Source: Polaromonas sp. CG_9.7 (GTDB lineage: Bacteria; Pseudomonadota; Gammaproteobacteria; Burkholderiales; Burkholderiaceae_C). Taken from it: DNA of 64,000 bases. The translations under genes were made by a program, and so were the position numbers. The notes below the pieces were generated by a model. The model was not told the origin of the DNA and made no database searches. It worked only from the letters and a program-made list of their open reading frames with translations. This document shows positions 35,901 through 43,251 of the stretch, in pieces. Location of the stretch: assembly GCF_015752205.1 (NCBI RefSeq), contig NZ_JADOVG010000004.1, positions 186,001 through 250,000 on the forward strand, written 5' to 3'. Within the stretch, counting starts at the first letter, position 1; each line of letters begins with the position of its first letter.

Positions 35901-36588
35901 TCAAGCGCCTCAATCGCTTCAAGAAAGTCACGATGGATTTTTGGTAACGGTCGCACTCGGACTGCATGAAGAATCAATGTCAAATAGTTCTTTAAGGAGT
36001 ATGTTGCTCCGTATGAAAGGCTTGACCCGATAGATAACTGCAGGCAGGAGGCTTGTCAAACGTGGTGTGAGCTTGAAGGGGCGCCTATTTTCACTTGGAT
36101 GTGAACTTCAAGAGGCGGGACGCCAAAAATGAAGTTTACGCCGTCATTAAAGGTTGAATGTTCCCAAGTGCCCTAGTGAACCCGTTGCAACGCCGTGAGA
36201 GCACTGCAGCCACGGTTTGAGGCGCCCGTGCCAAGTGACCTTCCAGGCATGGACGGCGCCTTTGGCGCGTACGCCCGCGCTCAGGCTGACGGTCCGTGCA
36301 AGAGGTGCACGTCCTGAACAAAGAAGTGGTCGGTCGGATTGCTAATTGCTTATCGGCAATGCATCTTCGTCCAGCATTCGCTGCAATGCGCTGAACCGCC
36401 CGGCGTTGCTGTTGTGCCGGCGTCCCACACTCCAGCCAAGGGCTTGCCTCTGGTACGGTGGCTCTGAAAATGCCGGGAAAACTGTTCAGCTGTGCGCCAC
36501 TGCAAGGGGACGCTGGCACGTTCTATTTCGCCCTAGGCGCTGAAGGTGCCTGAAAAATGATGGGTGCGTGTCAGCCGAGGTCTTTAAA
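35901..36588. other. Long non-coding stretch, no supported gene
   Basis: About 690 bases upstream of the UPF0104 gene. The largest frame (36136-36519, minus) gives a Cys/Arg-rich product without motifs and is not credible. Several stop-rich frames suggest decayed sequence. The promoter of the leftward UPF0104 gene probably lies in 35905-36020, but no boxes could be fixed. Confidence 0.5.
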
Positions 36589-36646
36589 GATTCTAGGGCT
36601 TATGCGCTTATAGGCGAATCAAAGTTTGCTATTTTTTAGATAGCAA
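36589..36646 (-). repeat. Dispersed TTGCTAY/ATAGCT repeat, copy 8 (reverse)
   Basis: On the minus strand: TTTTGCTATCTAAAAAATAG, then CGCCTATAAGCGCATAAGCC and CTAG. It is the only clearly reversed intergenic copy and lies downstream of the universal stress protein gene. Confidence 0.7.
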
Positions 36647-36711
36647 AATCATACCGGTCAGATCTGGTTTTCATGGCCATTGCCGCCGCCGCAAACCGGT
36701 CTGCTGCAATA

Positions 36712-37134
36712 CTAGCGAACCAGCAGCACCGGCACCTTGCAACGTGACAGGACCTGCGTCGCGACCGAACCCATCACCAGATTGGCAATCGAGCCATGAC
36801 CGTGCGAACCCATCACCAGCAGGTCAAACTTGCCTTCGTCGGCAAAGCTGGCAATGGTTTCACCCACATGCCCCACCTTCCATTCGCGCTTGGCCGCCAG
36901 GTTGTGGTGCGACAGGAATTCAGTGATGGGTGCCATGACCTTTTCGGTTTCGTCGGCGTAGTAGCTGTCAACGATTTCCTTGCCGACAGCCGCCCGCGCC
37001 CGGGGCGGCAAGGGGGGCTGCACCGTGAGCAGGGTGTATTCATTGCGCGCGCCGAACAGCTCGTCGTGCGTGGTCAGGTAGGCGAGCATTTTCTTGGTGT
37101 AGGTGCTGCCGTCAACGGCCAGAAGAATCTTCAT
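36712..37134 (-). CDS. Universal stress protein, UspA family
   Basis: A 140-residue cytoplasmic protein of the Usp fold. The N-terminal strand is MKILLAVDGSTYTKKML. The C-terminal ATP-binding motif is GSHGHGSIANLVMGSVATQVL, followed by VPVLLVR, which is the G-2X-G-9X-G(S/T) pattern of nucleotide-binding Usps. A strong AAGGAG ribosome site precedes the ATG. It is a single gene between a degraded stretch and a phosphoesterase. The family is certain; the stress that induces it is not visible. Confidence 0.93.
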   Translation of the reverse strand: MKILLAVDGSTYTKKMLAYLTTHDELFGARNEYTLLTVQPPLPPRARAAVGKEIVDSYYADETEKVMAPITEFLSHHNLAAKREWKVGHVGETIASFADEGKFDLLVMGSHGHGSIANLVMGSVATQVLSRCKVPVLLVR

Positions 37135-37212
37135 GGGGTGTGCTCCTTGGTCAAAACCGTAGTTTAGCCACCGGCACGCCGCTGGTGCGTCAATTCAACA
37201 CCCCTGTCAGGC

Positions 37213-38076
37213 TTATAGATGAACCGCAATGCGCAGCGACGGACGAAAGCCTTCCTGCTCGCCCTTGCGCGCATAACCCAGCGGATTGGCCACCACGCGG
37301 CAGCCATGCCTGACATAGTCGTTCGGGCAATGCAGGTGACCATGCAGCCAAAGCCTGGCCAGTGGCAGCAACTCGTCCAGCGAATTGCAGAACCCGGCCG
37401 ACCCCGGCGTCAACCCGTAGCGCGGGTCGGCGCTGAGCAGGCTGGGGGCAAAGTGCGTCACCACCACCGTGGGGCCGTCAAAGGGCAGCGCCAGCGCCTG
37501 ACGCAGCCAGGCCTGACTTTTCAGGCTCTCTTCGCGCATGGCTTCGGCCAGCATGGGCTGGCCCAGGCGCAGCGCATGGTTCTTCTTGAGGTAGAAATTG
37601 GCGGCGCGAAAAGCTTTTTCACGCATCTTGAGCTGCTCCCCCAGGGTGATGCTGTCAGCTGCGTTGCCCTGGCTGCCGGCGGCGGTGGTCAGCGCATCAA
37701 AATCGGTCCACAAGGTGCAGCCGACAAAGCGCACGCCCTGCAGTTGCACGCACTCGCGTTCCAGCCAGACGATTCCCAGGCGCTGGCAGGCTTCGCGCAG
37801 CCGGGCGTCGGCTTCGCCCCATTCCAGTCCGTCGTATTCATGGTTGCCCGGCACGAACACCACCGGCGTCGGCCAGCCCGCGCCGCCCTGGGCCACCGGC
37901 AAGGGCGAAAACCGCGCCAGGCCAAAGTCCTCAATCGCCAGGCGGGTCAGCAGCGAGCCCGCCTGGTAAGAGCCGATATCGCCCGCCAGCACCAGCACGT
38001 CGGCGCCTGGCAGCGGCGTTGCTTTGAAGTAGGGGTTGGACTCAAGGTGCAGGTCGGAAAGAAGCTGGATGTTCAC
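37213..38076 (-). CDS. Calcineurin-like metallophosphoesterase
   Basis: A 287-residue enzyme with the five metallophosphoesterase motifs in order: DLHLE (residue 7 on), GDIGS, GNHEYD, VTHFAPS and the final HGHLH. These bind a dimetal centre. The likely start is the GTG at 38076 (VNIQLLSDLHLES), since the frame upstream (to 38199) looks non-coding. Substrate may be a phosphodiester or phosphomonoester; unknown. No Sec signal, so cytoplasmic. Shares the minus strand with uspA but with a 78-base gap. Confidence 0.87.
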   Translation of the reverse strand: MNIQLLSDLHLESNPYFKATPLPGADVLVLAGDIGSYQAGSLLTRLAIEDFGLARFSPLPVAQGGAGWPTPVVFVPGNHEYDGLEWGEADARLREACQRLGIVWLERECVQLQGVRFVGCTLWTDFDALTTAAGSQGNAADSITLGEQLKMREKAFRAANFYLKKNHALRLGQPMLAEAMREESLKSQAWLRQALALPFDGPTVVVTHFAPSLLSADPRYGLTPGSAGFCNSLDELLPLARLWLHGHLHCPNDYVRHGCRVVANPLGYARKGEQEGFRPSLRIAVHL

Positions 38077-38203
38077 ACCACCGATTGTGCGGGAAGGCGC
38101 GAAAGTCCTTCCTCGCCAGGATTTTTTCTGGCGCACAGACCAGCTTGAATGCGGCCATGCCGTATCGGCATGGCTGAGTAAAGGGCATGGGCTGTACAAA
38201 CAT

Positions 38204-38215
38204 AGGGAAAACCCT
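38204..38215. promoter_or_regulatory. GGG-N4-CCC palindrome upstream of a small gene
   Basis: AGGGAAAACCCT, 45-56 bases upstream of the 58-residue ORF at 38260. Same design as the site at 10536. Candidate operator or promoter element. Confidence 0.35.
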
Positions 38216-38259
38216 TACTATCGATCCATCACCACTTCCAATACAGAACCGAGTTTCTT

Positions 38260-38436
38260 ATGTTCCGCATTCTTTCCAAAATCGCCGGTTTCATGTCTTC
38301 ACGCAATGCCGTGGCTGCTGCCGGCGGGGTCGCGCACCAGTTGATGGAGCGCGCCGACGCCGGTGCCGGACGCGACCCGCGCCAGGCACAGGAGCTGCGC
38401 CACGCAGCCCGCGCTTTCCTGAGCGTCATTCGCTGA
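38260..38436 (+). CDS. Small protein of 58 residues, unknown function
   Basis: ATG 38260 to TGA 38434-38436. The product starts MFRILSKIAGFMSSRNAVAA, continues AGGVAHQLMERADAGAG and ends ELRHAARAFLSVIR. It looks like a helical basic protein with an amphipathic N-terminus. Third positions are GC-rich throughout, as in real genes of this genome, and a GGG-N4-CCC motif lies in its promoter region. It is convergent with the LysR gene. Ribosome site is weak. Plausible small gene, no family recognised. Confidence 0.55.
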   Translation: MFRILSKIAGFMSSRNAVAAAGGVAHQLMERADAGAGRDPRQAQELRHAARAFLSVIR

Positions 38437-38472
38437 ACACCAGCCACCCAATTCAAAGCAGCGGCGGCCTTT

Positions 38473-39447
38473 TCAAGCCGTAAAAGCCTTTTCAGCTGCC
38501 CGCAGAACAGCGCGCCGCAACCAGACATGCGCGCTGAGCCGGTCCGAGCGCCGGTGCCACAGCGAGTCCACATGCACCGGCGACACCGCAAACGGCAAAG
38601 GCTGCAGCACCAGTTGCCGGGCAATCCCGGTGACGCGCACGAAATGGCGCGGCAGCACCGTCAACAGGTTGGAGTGGGCCACCACCTGGCCGGCGGTGAA
38701 GAACTGGTTCACGGTCAGCACCACCCGACGCTCGCGGCCCAGCGCTGCCAATGATTCGTCGATAAAACCATAGGGCCTGCCGGAAAAGCTGACCAGCATG
38801 TGGCGGGCTGCGCAAAAGTCGTCCAGACTCAATCGCCCACCGGCCAGCGGATGGTCTTTACGCATCACGCAGACGTATTCGCCGTCGTACAGCCGCTGGA
38901 AAAAAAACGGCATCGTTTCGCCGTTTTGCGCCTTTACCGTCAGGTCAGGTAATACCGACGGGAAGTGACCCACGGCCAGATCGCACGCCTGCGTCTCCAG
39001 CAGCTGCCGGGGGTCGCGCGTGGACAGGGGAACGACCCGCAGGCTGACGCCGGGCGCTTCCTGCTCCAGGGTGTCACTCAAGCCCGGTATCAGCTCGGCG
39101 GCGGTGGCGTCTGCCATGGCCAGCACAAAACTGCTGGTCGCCTGGCCAGGCACGAATTCGTCGGGAATCAGCGCCGCCTGCAACTGTCCCAGCGCTTCGC
39201 GCACGGCAGGCCAGATCACCAATGCACGTGGCGTCGGCGCCATGCCCTGGCCACTGCGCTGTACCAGCTCGTCGCCCAGCGTTTCGCGCAGCCGGCGCAA
39301 GGCGTTGCTGACGGCCGGCTGCGTCAGCGCCAGGTTGCGCGCCGCACGCGTCAGGCTGCGCTCGGCCATGACCTCGTCGAACACCCGCAGCAGGTTCAGG
39401 TCGAGCGTGCGGAAGTTGGGTGGCCTGACAGATTGTTGTGATGGCAT
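38473..39447 (-). CDS. LysR-family transcriptional regulator
   Basis: A 324-residue regulator with an N-terminal winged HTH (about 13-73; VMAERSLTRAARNLALTQPAVSNALRRLRETLGDEL). The effector-binding domain (about 100-310) has VNQFFTAGQVVAHSNLLTVLPRHFV, which fits the NodD/SyrM-like branch. The basic HTH start LDLNLLRVFDEVM is characteristic. It is divergent from the 169-residue membrane protein at 39578, which it may regulate. The target and inducer are not deducible. Confidence 0.88.
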   Translation of the reverse strand: MPSQQSVRPPNFRTLDLNLLRVFDEVMAERSLTRAARNLALTQPAVSNALRRLRETLGDELVQRSGQGMAPTPRALVIWPAVREALGQLQAALIPDEFVPGQATSSFVLAMADATAAELIPGLSDTLEQEAPGVSLRVVPLSTRDPRQLLETQACDLAVGHFPSVLPDLTVKAQNGETMPFFFQRLYDGEYVCVMRKDHPLAGGRLSLDDFCAARHMLVSFSGRPYGFIDESLAALGRERRVVLTVNQFFTAGQVVAHSNLLTVLPRHFVRVTGIARQLVLQPLPFAVSPVHVDSLWHRRSDRLSAHVWLRRAVLRAAEKAFTA

Positions 39448-39577
39448 GGTGACTCACTCATCAATTTTATGAATGAACAACATCACACATATAAAGTTGA
39501 ATAGTATTAGTAAAAACCCTAATATCTCTTTACCCGCTACCCCTACCCGGAAGCACACCAGAACGAAGGAAACCACC

Positions 39578-40087
39578 ATGACCAGCTTTATCAACACACC
39601 CCAACCCGACCATCACCACGGCGCCGACCGGATGGAGGCCCTGATGGATGCCGTGCAACAGGTTCCGCGCGACGTCTCGGGCAAGCGCGGCGCAGCCTTG
39701 CTGCTCGGTTCCGCCCTGGCAGCGGCAGTGATCGCAGTGGCTTATGAAGTCATGGACAGCGCAGATGAAAGTCACCTGCTGATGATCTGGATGGGACTGT
39801 GGATTGCATTGTTCTCGGCGCTGGCCTTTTTTGCCACCACCTTGCGCGCCGCCGGCCAGCAGGTCAAATGCAGCCTCGACGGGTGGTCGCGCCGTATTGC
39901 CGAAGCCCGCGCCGACCAGCGCCTGTGGGCGATCGCCAGGCAGGACAGCCGCGTGATGGCCGACCTGCAGTCGGCGATGTCGCGCAGCGAAGCCGTTGAA
40001 GACGTCGTGGCCCCGGCCATGGCAGCCGAGCCTGCCGCGAAGCTGAATGCTTTCATGGCGCAGCCGCACACGCGCTATCACATCTAA
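39578..40087 (+). CDS. Two-TM membrane protein of unknown function
   Basis: A 169-residue protein with a His-rich start (TPQPDHHHGADRMEAL) and two hydrophobic helices (about 36-54 and 65-86). A charged, helical C-terminal half resembles a soluble tail (WSRRIAEARADQRLWAIARQD). The start at 39578 has a GAAGGA ribosome site; the frame to 39473 has none. A strong shared terminator separates it from pckG. Divergent from a LysR regulator. No family recognised. Confidence 0.7.
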   Translation: MTSFINTPQPDHHHGADRMEALMDAVQQVPRDVSGKRGAALLLGSALAAAVIAVAYEVMDSADESHLLMIWMGLWIALFSALAFFATTLRAAGQQVKCSLDGWSRRIAEARADQRLWAIARQDSRVMADLQSAMSRSEAVEDVVAPAMAAEPAAKLNAFMAQPHTRYHI

Positions 40088-40131
40088 GCGATCTCCAAGC
40101 GAAACCGACCGGTGCGCGCCTTCAGCGCCCG

Positions 40132-40172
40132 GACGCAAAAAAGCCACCTGAGCCCGGTGGCTTTTTTGCGTC
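40132..40172. terminator. Bidirectional Rho-independent terminator
   Basis: A 17-bp perfect stem (arms 40132-40148 and 40156-40172; core AAAAAAGCCACC / GGTGGCTTTTTT) with a 7-base loop, T-rich on both strands. It ends the small membrane-protein transcript and the opposing pckG transcript. Confidence 0.95.
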
Positions 40173-40213
40173 TGGCCTCTTCAGGGAGGCCAGTGCTTCA
40201 AGTCAATGCGGTA

Positions 40214-42082
40214 TCAGGCCGCCAGGCGGCGCTCGATCTCGGCCTTGGTGTCGCCCAGTTCCTTGGGCAGGTGGTAAGCCAGCTGCTTGAACAGCTCGTC
40301 ATGCAGTTCCAGTTCCTTGAGCCACGCCGCCTTGTCGATGCTGGTGACGGTATTGAACTGCTCGGCGCTGAAGTCCAGGCCGGTCCAGTTCAGGTCTTCG
40401 TAGCTCGGGCTGACGCCGGTCACATGGTCTTCGCCCTGGCCTTTGCCTTCGATGCGGTCGATCATCCAGGCCAGCACGCGCATATTCTCGCCATAGCCAG
40501 GCCAGACGAACTTGCCGTCGTCTCCCTTGCGGAACCAGTTGGTGGTGTAGATTTTTGGCAGCGTGGCGCCGGAAGCGGCCAGCTTTTCGCCCAGGTCGAG
40601 CCAGTGCTGGAAGTAGTCGCTCATGTTGTAGCCCATGAAGGGCAGCATCGCGAACGGGTCGCGCCGCACCACGCCGGCCTGGCCGGTGGCGGCTGCCGTG
40701 GTTTCGCTGCCCATGGTCGCTGCCATGTACACGCCTTCAACCCAGTTGCGTGCCTCAGTCACCAGGGGCACGGTGGTCGAGCGGCGGCCGCCGAAGATGA
40801 AGGCGTCAATCGCCACGCCTTTTGGGTCGTCCCAAGCGGGGTCGAGGGCCGGATTATTGGTGGCGGCAACGGTAAAGCGTGAATTCGGATGTGCGGCTTT
40901 GGCGCCTGTTTCCTTGGCGATTTGCGGCGTCCAGTCCTTGCCCTGCCAGTCGATGAGGTGCGCTGGCAATGCCTTGCCGGGTGCGTCCTGCTCCATGCCT
41001 TCCCACCACACGTCGCCATCGTCGGTGAGCGCCACGTTGGTGAAAATCGTGTTGCCGCGAACGCTGAGCATGCAGTTCGGATTGGTCAGCATGTTGGTGC
41101 CGGGGGCGACGCCAAAATAACCCGCTTCGGGGTTGATGGCGTAAAGCTTGCCGTCAGCGGCAGGCTTGATCCAGGCGATGTCGTCGCCGATGGTGGTGAC
41201 CTTCCAGCCGTCAAAACCTGCAGGCGGCACCAGCATCGAAAAGTTGGTCTTGCCGCAAGCGCTCGGGAATGCGGCCGCCACATGGTATTTTTTGTTTTCC
41301 GGAGTCGTCACGCCCAGGATCAGCATGTGCTCGGCCAGCCAGCCTTCGTCGCGGCCCATGTTGGACGCGATGCGCAGGGCAAAGCATTTCTTGCCCAGCA
41401 GCGCGTTGCCACCGTAGCCCGAGCCATAAGACCAGATTTCGCGCGTTTCGGGGTAATGCACGATGTACTTGGTCTTGTTGCATGGCCAGCTCACATCTTG
41501 CTGGCCCTGTGCCAGCGGGGCGCCGACAGTGTGCACGCAAGGCACGAAATTGCCTTCGGTGCCAAGCACGTCGAACACGGCCTTGCCCATGCGCGTCATG
41601 ATCTTCATGTTGACGGCTACATACGGGCTGTCTGAGAGTTCGATGCCGATGTGCGCAATTGGCGAGCCCAGCGGACCCATGCTGAACGGCACGACATACA
41701 TCGTGCGGCCCTTCATGCAGCCGTCGAACAGTGGTTGCAGCGTGGCGCGCATTTCGGCCGGCTCCATCCAGTTATTGGTCGGGCCAGCGTTTTCTTTCTG
41801 GGCCGAGCAAATGTAGGTGCGGTCTTCAACCCGTGCCACGTCGGTCGGGTCGGAGCAGGCCAGAAAGCTGTTGGGGCGCTTGGCTTCGTTGAGCTTTTTG
41901 AAGGTGCCGGCGTCCACCAGTTGTTGGCACAGGCGCTGGTATTCAGCGTCGCTGCCGTCGCACCAGTAGACCGTGTCGGGCTTGCACAGGGCGACCATGT
42001 CGGCGACCCAGGCGATCAGTTTTGCATTCTTGACGTAAGCGGGCGTATTGATTTCAAGCCCTTGCATCGCAGGTTGGTTCAT
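40214..42082 (-). CDS. pckG: Phosphoenolpyruvate carboxykinase (GTP)
   Basis: A 622-residue enzyme that converts oxaloacetate and GTP to PEP, GDP and CO2, the entry step of gluconeogenesis. The P-loop (kinase-1a) is [13 protein letters not shown] near residue 270; metal- and substrate-binding segments ([41 protein letters not shown]) follow. The length and motifs are those of the GTP-dependent family, not the ATP-dependent PckA. The start at 42082 is preferred (GGAG site upstream); an in-frame extension to 42199 crosses a large leader hairpin. The leader and an upstream AT-rich dyad suggest regulation. Confidence 0.95.
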   Translation of the reverse strand: MNQPAMQGLEINTPAYVKNAKLIAWVADMVALCKPDTVYWCDGSDAEYQRLCQQLVDAGTFKKLNEAKRPNSFLACSDPTDVARVEDRTYICSAQKENAGPTNNWMEPAEMRATLQPLFDGCMKGRTMYVVPFSMGPLGSPIAHIGIELSDSPYVAVNMKIMTRMGKAVFDVLGTEGNFVPCVHTVGAPLAQGQQDVSWPCNKTKYIVHYPETREIWSYGSGYGGNALLGKKCFALRIASNMGRDEGWLAEHMLILGVTTPENKKYHVAAAFPSACGKTNFSMLVPPAGFDGWKVTTIGDDIAWIKPAADGKLYAINPEAGYFGVAPGTNMLTNPNCMLSVRGNTIFTNVALTDDGDVWWEGMEQDAPGKALPAHLIDWQGKDWTPQIAKETGAKAAHPNSRFTVAATNNPALDPAWDDPKGVAIDAFIFGGRRSTTVPLVTEARNWVEGVYMAATMGSETTAAATGQAGVVRRDPFAMLPFMGYNMSDYFQHWLDLGEKLAASGATLPKIYTTNWFRKGDDGKFVWPGYGENMRVLAWMIDRIEGKGQGEDHVTGVSPSYEDLNWTGLDFSAEQFNTVTSIDKAAWLKELELHDELFKQLAYHLPKELGDTKAEIERRLAA

Positions 42083-42110
42083 CGAAAAAACTCCAAGGTT
42101 AAAAAGCGTT

Positions 42111-42166
42111 ATTTCGAAAAACGTGGCGTCACCACAATGGCGGTGGTGGAAAACATTTTTCGAAAT
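42111..42166 (-). promoter_or_regulatory. Nested hairpin in the pckG leader
   Basis: Outer arms ATTTCGAAAAACG (42111-42123) and CATTTTTCGAAAT (42154-42166) pair at 12 of 13 positions; inner arms CACCAC (42130-42135) and GTGGTG (42143-42148) pair perfectly. The structure is 29-84 bases upstream of the pckG ATG. As RNA it would form a long interrupted stem; as DNA the TTTCGAAA halves could be operator sites. Confidence 0.5.
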
Positions 42167-42304
42167 GAGGCTTGACCATGGAGAAGTGCCACCAAACACG
42201 GCATCAGATTTTTCAAGCTGTAGCGATGAGATGGCGCGGCCCTCAGCGGGCGCCCGATGAGAGCATTTTATGAACTTGCTGCCTGCATGTCCGAGAGTTG
42301 AGCG

Positions 42305-42350
42305 TAAAATTTATGCAAAATATGCATGACTTTATGCAATAAATTTTATG
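42305..42350. promoter_or_regulatory. AT-rich dyad with repeated TTATGCA, upstream of pckG
   Basis: AAATTTATGCA...TGCAATAAATTT with ATATGCAT between: three copies of TATGCA and an outer inverted repeat. It is 220-270 bases upstream of pckG and just past the xdhC stop. Such AT-rich dyads are typical of promoter or operator DNA; the regulator is unknown. Confidence 0.4.
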
Positions 42351-42381
42351 GCCGTGAGGGTTGTTCGTGTCCGCACCCGCG

Positions 42382-43248
42382 CTACCAAGTGGTCTGTTCG
42401 CTCACTGGACAAGACGGCAACACAGACTTTTCAATCGACTGCGAAGCCTGCAGCAGTTGCGCTGCGACCGAGAGGGCAATCACTTCAGGCTCCTTGCCTT
42501 CGATGCCCTCGATGCCGATCGGGCAGGTCATGCGCTCGATCAGGGATGCCTGAAAACCGCGTTGCTCAAAGCGGTGGATGAAACGCTGTTTTTTCGTTCT
42601 GGATCCAATCAGCCCGAAGAACCCGAAATCGCCGCGCTGCAAGACAGCTTCGCTGATGCGCTGGTCAAGGTCGTGCTGGTGGGTCAACACCAGATAAAAG
42701 GCACCGGGCGGGGCGAGCGCCACTTCGGCTTGCACCGCATCGACGCAGACCTTGCGGATGTGTCCCGGCCACGCACCACCGGATTCGTCGAAGGTGGCCG
42801 GGAATTCCTCTTCGCGCTCGTCGATCCAGTCCACCACGCAGTTCAGCGGCGCCAGCGCACGCACGATAGCGCGGCCGACATGGCCTGCACCGTACAGCTG
42901 CAAATAAAAGCGCGGCGCGGCTTGCGGCCAGGACGCCAGCGCTTGCCGGTCGAGCAGCGAAAAACCCAGCGTCACCGCTCCGCCGCAGCACTGGCCCAGC
43001 GCAGGCCCGAGTGGGTAATGCACGGTTTTCGGCGCAGCCCTTCCATTGGCCAGCATCGAACGCGCCTGTTCGATGGCCTTCAATTCAAGATGGCCGCCGC
43101 CAACCGTGCCGGCGGCGTGGCAGGCGCTGACCAGCATGCGCGTGCCCGCCTCGCGCGGCACCGAGCCGCGCGCGCCGGTCACTTCGACCAGCACAGCCGG
43201 GCGACCTGCCGCCAGCCAGTCACTGGCAATGTCGCGCAGAAAAATCAT
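42382..43248 (-). CDS. xdhC: Xanthine dehydrogenase accessory protein XdhC
   Basis: A 288-residue chaperone that binds molybdenum cofactor and helps insert its sulphurated form into xanthine dehydrogenase. The N-terminal XdhC/CoxI domain has VTGARGSVPREAGTRMLVS; a Rossmann-like C-terminal domain has LYGAGHVGRAIVRAL, LTHQHDLDQR and GLIGSRTKKQRF. It starts 3 bases after the xdhB stop and completes the xdhABC operon. Family certain. Confidence 0.95.
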   Translation of the reverse strand: MIFLRDIASDWLAAGRPAVLVEVTGARGSVPREAGTRMLVSACHAAGTVGGGHLELKAIEQARSMLANGRAAPKTVHYPLGPALGQCCGGAVTLGFSLLDRQALASWPQAAPRFYLQLYGAGHVGRAIVRALAPLNCVVDWIDEREEEFPATFDESGGAWPGHIRKVCVDAVQAEVALAPPGAFYLVLTHQHDLDQRISEAVLQRGDFGFFGLIGSRTKKQRFIHRFEQRGFQASLIERMTCPIGIEGIEGKEPEVIALSVAAQLLQASQSIEKSVLPSCPVSEQTTW

Positions 43249-43251
43249 GGT

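Noticed and set aside
36136..36519. 127-codon minus-strand frame
   Set aside because: Product is Arg/Cys/Pro-rich without motifs and looks like a chance frame in decayed DNA; no transposase motif was found.
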